In this document: piece by piece, positions 45,656 to 55,162 of the stretch
Numbering within the stretch: position 1 is the stretch's first letter
How the letters are laid out: every line of letters starts with the position of its first letter
From: Streptomyces roseolus
GTDB lineage: Bacteria > Actinomycetota > Actinomycetes > Streptomycetales > Streptomycetaceae
Assembly: GCF_014649855.1 (NCBI RefSeq)
Contig: NZ_BMTV01000001.1
Location: 62,001-126,000 of the forward strand
DNA length: 64,000 nucleotides
Direction of reading: 5' to 3'
The notes under the pieces: model-generated
The model's database searches: none
What the model was told of the DNA's origin: nothing
The model's input: only the letters and a program-made list of their open reading frames with translations
Made by a program: the position numbers and the translations under genes

Positions 45656-48475
45656 CTACTCCGGCTTGGCCGCCGCGGTCTTCTTCGCCGCCGCGGTCGT
45701 CTTCTTGGCGGCCGTCGTGGTCTTCTTCGCCGCGGTCTTCTTGGCCGCGGTGGTCTTCTTCGCGGCCGTCTTCTTGGCCGCGGTCTTCTTCGCCGGGGCC
45801 TTCTTGGCGGTCTTCTTCGCCGGTCCCTTGGCGCGCTTCTCGGCGAGCAGCTCGTAGCCGCGCTCCGGCGTGATCGTCTCGACGCTGTCGCCGGTGCGCA
45901 GGGTCGCGTTGGTCTCGCCGTCCGTCACGTACGGGCCGAAACGGCCGTCCTTGACGACCACGGGCTTCTCGCTGACGGGGTCGGTGCCGAGCTCCTTCAG
46001 CGGCGGCTTGGCGGCGGCCCGGCCACGCTGCTTGGGCTGGGCGTAGATCGCGAGGGCCTCCTCCAGCGTGATGCTGAAGAGCTGGTCCTCGCTGGTCAGC
46101 GACCGCGAGTCGGTGCCCTTCTTGAGATACGGGCCGTACCGGCCGTTCTGCGCGGTGATCTCGACGCCCTCGGCGTCGGTGCCGACCACGCGCGGCAGCG
46201 ACATCAGCTGGAGGGCCTCCTCCAGGGTGACGGTGTCCAGGGACATCGTCTTGAAGAGGGAGGCGGTGCGCGGCTTGACCGCGTTCTTGCCGGTCTTCGG
46301 GGTGTCCTCGGGGAGGATCTCCGTCACGTACGGGCCGTACCGGCCGGCCTTGGCGACGATCTGGTGGCCGCTGACCGGGTCGGTGCCGAGCTCGAAGTCG
46401 CCGCTCGGCTTGGCGAGCAGCTCCTCCGCGTACTCCACCGTGAGCTCGTCGGGCGCGAGGTCCTCGGGGACGTCGGCCTTCTGGTAGCCCTCCTGCTCCC
46501 GCTCGCCGCGCTCGACGTAGGCGCCGTAGCGGCCGACGCGGAGCACGATGCCGTCGCCGACGGGGAAGGAGGAGATCTCGCGGGCGTCGATGGCGCCGAG
46601 GTCGGTGACGAGCTCCTTGAGGCCGCCGAGGTGGTCGCCGTCGCCGTTGCCGGCGTCGGCGGCGGCGCCGGACACCTCGCCCTCGCCGAAGTAGAAACGC
46701 TTCAGCCACGGCACGGACTGGGCCTCGCCGCGGGCGATGCGGTCGAGGTCGTCCTCCATCCGCGCGGTGAAGTCGTAGTCGACGAGCCGCCCGAAGTGCT
46801 TCTCCAGGAGGTTGACCACGGCGAAGGAGAGGAAGGACGGCACGAGGGCCGTGCCCTTCTTGAAGACGTAGCCGCGGTCGAGGATGGTGCCGATGATCGA
46901 GGCGTACGTCGACGGCCGGCCGATCTCGCGCTCCTCCAGCTCCTTGACCAGGGTGGCCTCGGTGTAGCGGGCGGGCGGCTTGGTGGCGTGGCCGTCGGCG
47001 GTGATCTCCTCGGCGGCGAGCGCGTCGCCCTCGGCGACCTGCGGCAGGCGGCGCTCGCGGTCGTCGAGCTCGGCGTTCGGGTCGTCGGCGCCCTCCACGT
47101 AGGCCTTCATGAAGCCGTGGAAGGTGATCGTCTTGCCGGAGGCCGAGAACTCGGCGTCGCGGCCGTCGGCGGAGGTGCCGCCGATCTTGACGGTGACCGA
47201 GTTGCCGGTGGCGTCCTTCATCTGGGAGGCGACGGTCCGCTTCCAGATGAGCTCGTACAGCTTGAACTGGTCGCCGGTGAGGCCGGTCTCCGCCGGGGTG
47301 CGGAAACGATCACCCGAAGGCCGGATCGCCTCGTGCGCCTCCTGCGCGTTCTTGACCTTGCCGGCGTAGACACGCGGCTTCTCCGGCAGGTAGTCGGCGC
47401 CGTACAGCTGCGTCACCTGGGCGCGGGCCGCGGCGACGGCGGTGTCGGAGAGCACGGTGGAGTCCGTACGCATGTAGGTGATGAAGCCGTTCTCGTACAG
47501 CTTCTGCGCCACCTGCATGGTCGCCTTCGCGCCGAAGCCGAGCTTGCGGCTGGCCTCCTGCTGGAGGGTGGTGGTGCGGAAGGGCGCGTACGGGGAGCGG
47601 CGGTACGGCTTCGACTCGACCGAGCGGACGGTGAAGCGGGTGTCGGCGAGGGAGGCCGCGAGCGCGCGGGCGTTCGCCTCGTCGAGGTGGAGCACGCTGT
47701 CGCTCTTCAGCCGGCCGTCGGCGCCGAAGTCACGGCCCTGCGCGACGCGCTTGCCGTCGACCGCGGCGAGGCGGGCGGTGAGGGAGGACGGGTCGGAGGG
47801 GTCGCCGGCGCGGCCGGTGGAGAAGGTGCCGGTGAGGTCCCAGTACTCGGCGGAGCGGAAGGCGATGCGCTCGCGCTCGCGCTCGACGACGAGCCGGGTG
47901 GCGACGGACTGCACGCGGCCGGCGGAGAGGCCGCGCATGACCTTCTTCCACAGGACCGGGGAGACCTCGTAGCCGTAGAGGCGGTCGAGGATGCGGCGGG
48001 TCTCCTGGGCGTCGACCATCCGCTTGTTCAGCTCGCGCGGGTTGGCGACGGCGGCCTGGATCGCGTCCTTGGTGATCTCGTGGAAGACCATCCGGTGGAC
48101 GGGCACCTTGGGCTTGAGGACTTCCTGGAGGTGCCACGCGATGGCCTCGCCCTCGCGGTCCTCATCGGTGGCGAGGAAGAGCTCGTCGGACTCGGCGAGC
48201 AGGTCCTTGAGCTTCTTGACCTGCGCCTTCTTGTCCGCGTTGACGACGTAGATCGGCTGGAAGTCGTGCTCGACGTCGACGCCGAGGCGGCGCACCTCGC
48301 CGGTGTACTTCTCCGGCACCTCGGCGGCGCCGCTGGGGAGGTCACGGATGTGCCCGACGCTCGCCTCGACGACATAGCCGGGGCCGAGGTAGCCCTTGAT
48401 CGTCTTCGCCTTGGCAGGCGACTCGACGATGACGAGTCGGCGGCCGCCGTGTGCGGTCTCGCTGGTCGGGGACAA
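45656..48475 (-). CDS. topA: DNA topoisomerase I
   Basis: 939 aa. Relaxes negative supercoils in an ATP-independent type IA reaction. TOPRIM start VIVESPAKAKTIKGYLG, acidic triad DEDRE (104-108), active-site Tyr334 in FITYMRTDS. The C-terminal region has four repeated GxYGPYV-type units (RYGAYVERG, RYGPYVTEI, RYGPYLKKG, RFGPYVTDG), which replace zinc fingers in actinobacteria. The last 50 residues are Lys/Ala/Thr repeats (KKTAAKKTAAKK), a processivity tail known from Streptomyces TopA. It is separated from tmk by a terminator. Confidence 0.97.
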   Translation of the reverse strand: MSPTSETAHGGRRLVIVESPAKAKTIKGYLGPGYVVEASVGHIRDLPSGAAEVPEKYTGEVRRLGVDVEHDFQPIYVVNADKKAQVKKLKDLLAESDELFLATDEDREGEAIAWHLQEVLKPKVPVHRMVFHEITKDAIQAAVANPRELNKRMVDAQETRRILDRLYGYEVSPVLWKKVMRGLSAGRVQSVATRLVVERERERIAFRSAEYWDLTGTFSTGRAGDPSDPSSLTARLAAVDGKRVAQGRDFGADGRLKSDSVLHLDEANARALAASLADTRFTVRSVESKPYRRSPYAPFRTTTLQQEASRKLGFGAKATMQVAQKLYENGFITYMRTDSTVLSDTAVAAARAQVTQLYGADYLPEKPRVYAGKVKNAQEAHEAIRPSGDRFRTPAETGLTGDQFKLYELIWKRTVASQMKDATGNSVTVKIGGTSADGRDAEFSASGKTITFHGFMKAYVEGADDPNAELDDRERRLPQVAEGDALAAEEITADGHATKPPARYTEATLVKELEEREIGRPSTYASIIGTILDRGYVFKKGTALVPSFLSFAVVNLLEKHFGRLVDYDFTARMEDDLDRIARGEAQSVPWLKRFYFGEGEVSGAAADAGNGDGDHLGGLKELVTDLGAIDAREISSFPVGDGIVLRVGRYGAYVERGEREQEGYQKADVPEDLAPDELTVEYAEELLAKPSGDFELGTDPVSGHQIVAKAGRYGPYVTEILPEDTPKTGKNAVKPRTASLFKTMSLDTVTLEEALQLMSLPRVVGTDAEGVEITAQNGRYGPYLKKGTDSRSLTSEDQLFSITLEEALAIYAQPKQRGRAAAKPPLKELGTDPVSEKPVVVKDGRFGPYVTDGETNATLRTGDSVETITPERGYELLAEKRAKGPAKKTAKKAPAKKTAAKKTAAKKTTAAKKTAAKKTTTAAKKTTAAAKKTAAAKPE

Positions 48476-48689
48476 CTTCGCTCTTCTCTCCGGTCGACGC
48501 GGTCTGCGCTGGCACGCACGTCAGCGACACGCACGGTGACGCTGGCGTCGCTGCGGAGTGTGACGGTACAACCCGCCCCCGTGTCAAACGGGGAAAGCCC
48601 GCAACGGCCACTCGAACGGTAACCCGACTCCTGCCCTTCCTGCCGCCCGGACTGCCGGACCGGCGGGGCGGTTCACTGTGGGGCGGGTC

Positions 48690-48887
48690 TCAGAGGCGGC
48701 CGAAGCACCAGAGGCCGAGGCCGAGGAGGAGCGCCCCCGCGAGGCCCGCGAAGGCGGCGGCGGCGCGGGGCGCGACGCCGAGCGCGACCGGCTCGCCGTG
48801 CCGGACCCGGACGGTCGTCCACAGCAGCAGCGCGCCTCCGAACAGCGTGAACGCCGCTCCCGCGAAGATCGCCGGCCCGCTCTCCAT
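48690..48887 (-). CDS. small two-TM membrane protein
   Basis: 65 aa, two hydrophobic segments (about 3-24 and 41-62) with a short basic loop VRVRHGEP. Codon use is normal for the genome. It is upstream of topA on the same strand. A function is not known. Start ATG at 48887, with a weak GGGG site upstream. Confidence 0.6.
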   Translation of the reverse strand: MESGPAIFAGAAFTLFGGALLLWTTVRVRHGEPVALGVAPRAAAAFAGLAGALLLGLGLWCFGRL

Positions 48888-49250
48888 GCCCGTACCCCGT
48901 TTTCCGTCCGGCGCCGTCCCGCGCGTGGTGTGTCTCCCGAGGGGAGGCTGACACCTCCCGGCGTCACGGACGCGAATTCCGGGTGAACGACGCGGACCGG
49001 ACCGTCCGGTTTCACGAAGATGGCCGGTAGTGCCCGACTGCTCCGGCGCGCTCCGGGTCGACCCCGGGGGCGTGCCACGGGAGCCCCGGGGGCTCCACGG
49101 CGGTCCCGGGCGGCTCCGGGGCTGCTCCGGGACGGCCTCGGGGCTGCTCCGGAGCGGCTCCGGGACGGCCCGCGACCGCCCGGGGCCGCGCCACGGGCCG
49201 TCGGCGGTCCGCTCGCGGAGCGCTCTCGGCCGTTCGCGGAGTGCTCGCGG
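48888..49250. repeat. GC-rich degenerate repeats downstream of the methyltransferase gene
   Basis: Between the small membrane protein and the methyltransferase. GGCTCCGGGACGGCC and CTGCTCCGG-type units recur at about 49075-49170. CGCGGAG-Y-GCTC is repeated at 49215 and 49237 right at the gene end. No gene is seen. Confidence 0.6.
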
Positions 49251-50804
49251 CTACTCCGCGGCCGGCTTCTCGTCCGGAAGGAGGGACTCCGGAGTGAGGA
49301 AGCCCTCCTCCACGAGGAGCCGGATGGCCTGCGGGGTGCGGTCCCGCAGCAGCACCGGGTCCTCGCCCATGAGCTGGGCGATCGCGTCGAGGATCCGGCC
49401 GGCGCTGAGGGAGCCGTCGCAGACTCCCGCGAAGCCGGCGCCCACGTGGTCGACCCGGGTGGCCCGGCGCATGCCCCGGTTCTGCCGGAGGACGACGTGC
49501 TCGGGGTCCTCGGCGCCGGGCAGCCCGACCTGTTCCTGGACGACCTCGGGGGCGAGGGTGAAGCTGTCCGCGAGCAGGGCGGCGTCGTCGTGGCTCCGCA
49601 GGTAGTCCTGACGTTCGAAGTGGGCGCGGACCGTCGGGCCGAGCGGCTGCTCGACGGGGTGCGGCCACTCCTCGATCACGATCGACGGCTCGGCCTCGCC
49701 CGCGGCCACCGCCGGGTGGCGCCGCAGGGTGATCCAGCCGAAGCCGATGGCCTTGGTCCCGCTCGCCTCGAAGGCGTCCATCCAGCGGTCGTACGCCGCC
49801 CGGTACGCCTCGGGGTCGCCCCGGTGGTCGCCGCTGTCCCGCAGCCACAGCTCGGTGTACTGGGTGATGTCCTGCACCTCGCGCTGGACGATCCAGGCGT
49901 CGCAGCCGCGCGGCACCCAGGAGCGGAGCCGGTCCTGCCACTCCTCGCCGTCGACGTGCTGCCAGTTGGCGAGGAACTGCGCGTAGCCCCCGTCGTTCAG
50001 CCGCTCGCCGGCCTGCTGGACGAGGGTCCGGCACAGGTCGTCGCCGCTCATCCCGCCGTCCCGGTAGGTGAGTCCGGCGCCGGGGGAGATCACGAAGGGC
50101 GGGTTGGAGACGACCAGGTCGTACGTGTCGCCGTCCACCGGCTCGTAGAGCGAGCCCTCCAGGAGCTCGGCCTCGCGGGCCCCGGAGAGCGCGAGCGTCA
50201 GCCGGGTGAAGTCCAGCGCCCGGGGGTTGAGGTCGGTGGCGGTGACCAGGGTGGCGTGCCGGGCGGCGTGCAGGGCCTGGATGCCGGAGCCGGTGCCGAG
50301 GTCGAGCGCGGCGGCGACCGGGGTGCGGACGGTGATGCCGGCGAGGGTGGTGGAGGCGCCGCCGACCCCGAGGACGACCCCCTCCTCCTTGCTGCCGATC
50401 CCGCCGGCGCCGCCGACGGCGCAGCCCAGGTCGGAGACGATGAACCAGTCCTCGCCCTCCGGTCCGCCGTACGGCCGGACGTCGACGGTCGCGCGTACGG
50501 CGCCGTCCTCCTCGACCACCCAGCCGTCGGCCAGGGCCTCCTCCAGCGGGAGGGCGGCGGCGGCCCGGGCGGGCTCGACGGCCTCCTGGAGCAGGAAGAG
50601 CCGGACGAGGGTCTCCAGCGGGGAGTCGCCGCGGGTGGCGCGCAGGGCGGGCACGGTCTCGCTGCGGGCGAGCGCCGCGTAGGCGGCGGCGCCGAGCCGG
50701 TCGAGCAGACCGTCGGCGGTGAAGTCCGCGGCGAGCAGGGCCTCGCGCAGTCGGGCGGCGTGCGCGGGCACCGGGAGGCTGGTGGTCAGGCTGGTCGTAC
50801 TCAC
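49251..50804 (-). CDS. class I SAM-dependent methyltransferase (PrmC/RsmC-like)
   Basis: 517 aa from the GTG at 50804 (VSTTSLTTS). An ATG at 50813 adds three residues and has no ribosome binding site. An N-terminal region of about 165 residues (FTADGLLDRLGAAAYAALARSETVPALRA, VRPYGG) is followed by AdoMet motif ALDLGTGSGIQALHA (about 170-185) and the catalytic NPPF in VSNPPFVISPG, as in N6-adenine and N5-glutamine methyltransferases. The C-terminal half is large. The substrate is unknown. Possibly rRNA or protein. Confidence 0.9.
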   Translation of the reverse strand: MSTTSLTTSLPVPAHAARLREALLAADFTADGLLDRLGAAAYAALARSETVPALRATRGDSPLETLVRLFLLQEAVEPARAAAALPLEEALADGWVVEEDGAVRATVDVRPYGGPEGEDWFIVSDLGCAVGGAGGIGSKEEGVVLGVGGASTTLAGITVRTPVAAALDLGTGSGIQALHAARHATLVTATDLNPRALDFTRLTLALSGAREAELLEGSLYEPVDGDTYDLVVSNPPFVISPGAGLTYRDGGMSGDDLCRTLVQQAGERLNDGGYAQFLANWQHVDGEEWQDRLRSWVPRGCDAWIVQREVQDITQYTELWLRDSGDHRGDPEAYRAAYDRWMDAFEASGTKAIGFGWITLRRHPAVAAGEAEPSIVIEEWPHPVEQPLGPTVRAHFERQDYLRSHDDAALLADSFTLAPEVVQEQVGLPGAEDPEHVVLRQNRGMRRATRVDHVGAGFAGVCDGSLSAGRILDAIAQLMGEDPVLLRDRTPQAIRLLVEEGFLTPESLLPDEKPAAE

Positions 50805-51088
50805 GTGCTCCATTGTGACGGCCGCCCCGGCATCCCGGTCGGCGACAGCCCGGGAAGAGGCGGACGGGCAGGAGACGGACCTGCGGGAGGCGGACCCGCG
50901 GAAGGCGGCGCGGCGGAAGGCGGCGCGGCGGAAGGCGGCGCGGCGGAAGGCGGCGCGACAAGTGGCAGGCCCGCAGGGGCCGGTTGCGGGGCGGGGCGCG
51001 GCGGGGCGGCCCGTCGGCGACGGCCCGACGGCCGGCACCGGGATGCCCGATGCCGGCCGTCGCGAACACCTGTACGGAGGTGCGGAGG
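50805..51088. repeat. 15-bp tandem array upstream of the methyltransferase
   Basis: Four perfect copies of GAAGGCGGCGCGGCG (50901-50960) with slightly diverged flanking copies at 50885 and 50897. The rest of the gap up to the lipoprotein stop (51089) has no gene. Confidence 0.85.
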
Positions 51089-51766
51089 TCAGGACTCCGC
51101 GGACGCCGAGGCCGTCGCCTTCGGCGTGGCCGAGGTCGTGGCCGAGGCGGTGGGCGTGGCCGCGGGCGTGGCCGTGCCGCCCGCCTTCGGGGAGGCGGAG
51201 CCGGACGGCGTCTTCGGGACCGACGGGGTCGGCTTCTGGCAGCCGGGCTGCTGGGCCATGGCCTTGCCGAGCTCGCCGCTCTCCAGGTTGGACAGCGCGT
51301 TCTGGTCCATCTTCTCGATCTTGGTGAGGCCGTCGGCGACGTCCTTCAGGCCCTCGGCGAACTTCTGCTGGTTCGTCGGGTCCAGCGCGTCGACCTGCTT
51401 CTTCAGCCCGTCGTAGGCGACGGCGGTCGAGTTGAGCTCCGCGATGACGTCCTTCTGGACCTTCTCGCCGTTCTCGACCGGCGGGACGCCGGCGCTCTCC
51501 ACGGCCTTGGCCAGCGCCCGGTCGGCGTCCGCGATGTCCTTGAACGCCTGGGAGTCGGCGGCCTGGATCTCCGCCGGACGGCTGTCGGCCGCGGTCGAGA
51601 TGATGATCTGGTGGGCGTCGGCCCGCTTCTGGATCTGCGGCTTGGCCTGGTCGCAGAACGACTTGGCCCAGTCGGTCACCTTGTCGCCCTCGTCCTCGCT
51701 GCAACCGGACAGCACGAGCATCAGTACCGCACCGCCGGACAGCGCTGCCGCAAGCTTCTTGTTCAC
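51089..51766 (-). CDS. small secreted lipoprotein
   Basis: 225 aa from the GTG at 51766, with GGAAGGGAC upstream. Signal peptide NKKLAAALSGGAVLMLVLSGC with lipobox Cys at about residue 21. Residues 25-155 are mostly helical, with repeated Lys/Ala/Asp and a FCDQAKPQIQ motif. The last 60 residues are Ala/Thr/Pro/Ser/Lys low complexity, probably a surface spacer. No known function. On the same strand as and upstream of the methyltransferase. Confidence 0.8.
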   Translation of the reverse strand: MNKKLAAALSGGAVLMLVLSGCSEDEGDKVTDWAKSFCDQAKPQIQKRADAHQIIISTAADSRPAEIQAADSQAFKDIADADRALAKAVESAGVPPVENGEKVQKDVIAELNSTAVAYDGLKKQVDALDPTNQQKFAEGLKDVADGLTKIEKMDQNALSNLESGELGKAMAQQPGCQKPTPSVPKTPSGSASPKAGGTATPAATPTASATTSATPKATASASAES

Positions 51767-51928
51767 CGGATCGGTCCCTTCCAAGACTCTCGGCCCCGGA
51801 ACATACACGCCACGCGGACGACTTCCACCTTTCGTACGAGGGATTCCTCCCGTGTTGAATCCGTTTGACCCAAGGGACGCCCGGCCTCCGGGCGGTCCGA
51901 GCGTCCGGGAAATGAGACGGACGCCACG

Positions 51929-54262
51929 TCAGGCGACGGCCACCGGACGGCGCTTGGTGGCACGGACCGCGAGGGCCACCACGAGCAGCGCGAGGACGGC
52001 GATCCCGGCCCGCGCCCAGGCGTTCGCGTCCTCGCCGTGGCCGAAGCGCACCACGGCCGGGGCGATCAGCAGCGCCACCAGGTTCATCACCTTCAGGAGC
52101 GGGTTGATCGCCGGCCCCGCGGTGTCCTTGAACGGGTCGCCGACGGTGTCGCCGATCACCGTCGCCTCGTGCGCCGGGCTGCCCTTGCCGCCGTGGTTGC
52201 CGTCCTCGACCAGCTTCTTGGCGTTGTCCCAGGCGCCGCCGGAGTTGGCGAGGAAGACGGCCATCAGCGCGCCGGTGCCGATCGCCCCGGCGAGGTACGC
52301 GCCGAGCGGGCCGACGCCGAGCGCGAATCCGACCGCGACGGGGGCGGTGACGGCGAGCAGCCCGGGCGTGGCGAGCTCGCGCAGCGCGTCCTTGGTGCAG
52401 ATGTCGACGACCCGCCCGTACTCGGGGAGCTCGGTACCGTCCATGATCCCGGGGTGCTCGCGGAACTGCCGCCGCACCTCGTACACCACCGAACCGGCCG
52501 ACCGGGAGACCGCGTTGATCGCCAGTCCGGAGAAGAGGAAGACGACGGACGCGCCGAGGATCAGGCCGACGAGGTTGTTGGGCTGCGAGATGTCCATGGA
52601 GAGCGTCAACTCCCCGGCCCTGGCGCCGACCTCGGCGACGGAGGTGGCGATGGCGTCGCGGTACGAGCCGAAGAGCGCGGCGGCGGCGAGCACGGCGGTC
52701 GCGATCGCGATGCCCTTCGTGATCGCCTTGGTGGTGTTGCCGACGGCGTCCAGCTCGGCGAGGACCTGCGCCCCGGCACCGCTGACCTCCCCGGACATCT
52801 CGGCGATGCCCTGCGCGTTGTCGGCGACCGGACCGAAGGTGTCCATGGCGACGATCACGCCGACCGTGGTGAGCAGCCCGGTTCCGGCGAGTGCGACCGC
52901 GAACAGCGCCAGCATCACGGAGGTGCCGCCGAGCAGGAAGGCCCCGTAGACGGAGAGGGCGATGAGCAGTGCCGCGTACACCGCGGACTCCAGGCCGATG
53001 GCGACGCCGGCGAGGACGACGGTGGCGGGGCCGGTGAGCGCGGAGCGGCCGATGTCCTGGACGGGGCGGCGGCCGGTCTCGGTGAAGTAGCCGGTGAGCC
53101 GCTGGATGAGCGCGGCGAGGAGGATCCCGATGGCGACGGCGATCAGGGCGAGGACCCGGGGGTCGCCGTCGTGCTCGTTCAGGCCGGGCTCGGTGACGCC
53201 GGCGAGGTCGGCGTAGGAGGACGGCAGGTAGACGAAGGCGGCGACGGCGACGAGGGCGAGGGAGACGACCGCGGAGACGAAGAAGCCCCGGTCGACGGCG
53301 CGCATCCCGCCGCGGTCGGAGCGCCGGGGCGCGACGGCGAGGACGCCGATGACGGCGGTGAGGACGCCGATCGCGGGCACGACCAGCGGGAAGACCAGAC
53401 CGTGGTCGCCGAAGGCGGCCTTGCCGAGGATGAGGGCGGCGACCAGGGTGACGGCGTACGACTCGAAGAGGTCGGCGGCCATGCCCGCGCAGTCGCCGAC
53501 GTTGTCGCCCACGTTGTCGGCGATGGTGGCGGCGTTGCGCGGGTCGTCCTCGGGGATGCCCTGCTCGACCTTGCCGACGAGGTCGGCGCCGACGTCGGCG
53601 GCCTTGGTGAAGATGCCGCCGCCGACCCTCATGAACATGGCGATGAGGGCGGCGCCGAGGCCGAAGCCCTCCAGGACCTTGGGGGCGTCGGCGGCGTAGA
53701 CGAGGACGACGCAGGCGGCGCCGAGCAACCCGAGCCCGACCGTGCACATGCCGACGACGCCGCCGGTGCGGAAGGCGATCCGCAGGGCGCGGTGGGCCGC
53801 CTCCACGGGGTCCCGGCCGGGTTCGCCGGGGGCCGGGGCGGCTTCCCGCGCGGCGGCGGCGACCCGGACGTTGGCCCGGACCGCGAGCCGCATCCCGACA
53901 TAGCCGGTGACCGCCGAGAACAACGCTCCGACCAGGAAGAACAGCGAACGCCCGGCCCGCTGCGACCAGGAGTCGGCGGGCAGCGCGAGGAGCAGCAGGA
54001 AGACGACGACGGCGAAGAGCGCGATGGTGCGCAGCTGGCGGGCGAGGTAGGCGTTGGCGCCCTCCTGCACGGCGGCGGCGATCTTCCGCATGGCCGGGGT
54101 GCCCTCGTCGGCCTTGAGCACCTGCCGGCCGAAGAGCCGAGCGGTGACCAGTGCGGCGAGGGCGACCCCGGCGATGACGGCGACGATCGTCCGGTTCCCG
54201 CTGGTGAGCACCGCCGCGGCGAGGACGGCGGGTGCCTGGGCCAATTCCGGTTCCGGGTGCAT
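51929..54262 (-). CDS. hppA: proton-translocating membrane pyrophosphatase
   Basis: 777 aa from the ATG at 54262. GTG at 54268 (two codons up) is possible. About 16 membrane segments. Pyrophosphate-binding motif DVGADLVGK at 225-233 in KAADVGADLVGKVEQGIPEDDPRNAATIADNVGDNVGDCAGM-type pattern, GNTTK at 510-514 (Lys marks the K+-independent subclass), and the C-terminal SGGAWDNAKKLVE and DTVGDPFKDTAGPAINPL. It uses pyrophosphate energy to pump protons, complementing the soluble Ppa in the same window. Confidence 0.96.
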   Translation of the reverse strand: MHPEPELAQAPAVLAAAVLTSGNRTIVAVIAGVALAALVTARLFGRQVLKADEGTPAMRKIAAAVQEGANAYLARQLRTIALFAVVVFLLLLALPADSWSQRAGRSLFFLVGALFSAVTGYVGMRLAVRANVRVAAAAREAAPAPGEPGRDPVEAAHRALRIAFRTGGVVGMCTVGLGLLGAACVVLVYAADAPKVLEGFGLGAALIAMFMRVGGGIFTKAADVGADLVGKVEQGIPEDDPRNAATIADNVGDNVGDCAGMAADLFESYAVTLVAALILGKAAFGDHGLVFPLVVPAIGVLTAVIGVLAVAPRRSDRGGMRAVDRGFFVSAVVSLALVAVAAFVYLPSSYADLAGVTEPGLNEHDGDPRVLALIAVAIGILLAALIQRLTGYFTETGRRPVQDIGRSALTGPATVVLAGVAIGLESAVYAALLIALSVYGAFLLGGTSVMLALFAVALAGTGLLTTVGVIVAMDTFGPVADNAQGIAEMSGEVSGAGAQVLAELDAVGNTTKAITKGIAIATAVLAAAALFGSYRDAIATSVAEVGARAGELTLSMDISQPNNLVGLILGASVVFLFSGLAINAVSRSAGSVVYEVRRQFREHPGIMDGTELPEYGRVVDICTKDALRELATPGLLAVTAPVAVGFALGVGPLGAYLAGAIGTGALMAVFLANSGGAWDNAKKLVEDGNHGGKGSPAHEATVIGDTVGDPFKDTAGPAINPLLKVMNLVALLIAPAVVRFGHGEDANAWARAGIAVLALLVVALAVRATKRRPVAVA

Positions 54263-54693
54263 GGGCACGGATCATAGGCAGCCGAAGCGGGACGAAACGG
54301 GTACGGGGGAGGGGCACTCCGCCGGAATCCATCGATTGCCCCTGAGAACGTCCCCGCGCGCGCCTCCCGGGCGGACCGGTACGCGCCCCGGGGGCCCGGC
54401 ACGCCCCGGGAAGGGCCCTGCGCGCGCCGGGAGAGGACCGGCGCGCCTCCGCGAAGGTCCCTGCACGCGCCGGGAGAGGACCGGAACCCACTCGGGAAAA
54501 AACCCGGAACGCCCTCCGGAAAGGACCGGCAGGCGCTTGAAGAACCGGAACGCCGCCCGGAAAGGGCCCGGAGAAGCCGCCCGGAGAGGGCCCGGAGAAC
54601 GTGTGAAGAGGGCCCGGAGAACGTGTGAAGAGGCCCTGCCGTGTGGGACAGGGCCTCTTCACACACGTCTGTGTACGCCGCCGGGGCACGGGG
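54263..54693. repeat. repeat-rich region before the anti-sigma gene
   Basis: GC-rich sequence with repeated CGCGCCGGGAGAGGACCGG units (about 54425, 54465) and CCGGAAMG-type units. A perfect 22-bp tandem duplication lies at 54586-54607 and 54608-54629, GAGGGCCCGGAGAACGTGTGAA. No gene is seen. Confidence 0.75.
54623..54664 (-). terminator. terminator of the bldG operon
   Basis: Perfect 16-bp stem (54623-54638 with 54649-54664), 10-base loop, 29 bases past the anti-sigma-like stop at 54694. Its left arm begins inside the 22-bp tandem repeat described just before. Confidence 0.85.
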
Positions 54694-55149
54694 TCAGGAC
54701 AGGATGTCCGCCTCCGCGTCCGCCGGGGTGATGGGCCAGCTCATCCGGATGGTGCCACCGTCCTTGCCGGCGGTCACCTCGACGTCGTCGACGAGCCCGC
54801 GGATCACGGCGAGACCCATCTCGTCCTCGCCGTCGCCCTCGTCGGACTCCTCCGCCGGGGCCTCGGCGCGCGCGCCGGGGACACCGGCGGCGCCCGGACC
54901 GGGCACCTCGTCACCGACCTCGATGGAGAACGTCTTCTCCTCCTCCGTCAGCACGACCCGGATGGGCGTGGTGACGCCGCCGAGGCGATGCAGCCCGACC
55001 GCGCGGGAACACGCCTCGCCGACGGCGAGGCGCACCTCGTCGAGGACCGCCTCGTCCACCCCGGCCCGGCGGGCGACCGCGGCCGCTACCAGGCGGGCCG
55101 TGCGCACGTGCTCGGGCTGGGCGCTGAAGCGGAGTTCAACGGTGGCCAT
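54694..55149 (-). CDS. anti-sigma-like ATP-binding protein, BldG partner
   Basis: 151 aa from the ATG at 55149, GGGGGGA upstream. GHKL kinase fold: VDEAVLDEVRLAVGEACSRAVGLH (N-box), DEMGLAVIRGLVDDVEV, GGTIRMSW end. An acidic insertion (VPGARAEAPAEESDEGDGEDE) lies at about 103-123. It follows bldG by 13 bases. In Streptomyces coelicolor the equivalent gene pair forms a partner switch in which this protein binds and is thought to phosphorylate BldG. Its sigma target is not shown here. Confidence 0.9.
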   Translation of the reverse strand: MATVELRFSAQPEHVRTARLVAAAVARRAGVDEAVLDEVRLAVGEACSRAVGLHRLGGVTTPIRVVLTEEEKTFSIEVGDEVPGPGAAGVPGARAEAPAEESDEGDGEDEMGLAVIRGLVDDVEVTAGKDGGTIRMSWPITPADAEADILS

Positions 55150-55162
55150 GGGATCCCCCCGG

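Noticed and set aside
49251..54689. One continuous minus-strand frame of over 1,800 codons
   Set aside because: It runs through the methyltransferase, then shadows of the lipoprotein and pyrophosphatase. Only the methyltransferase part (49251-50804) has coding features and a ribosome binding site.
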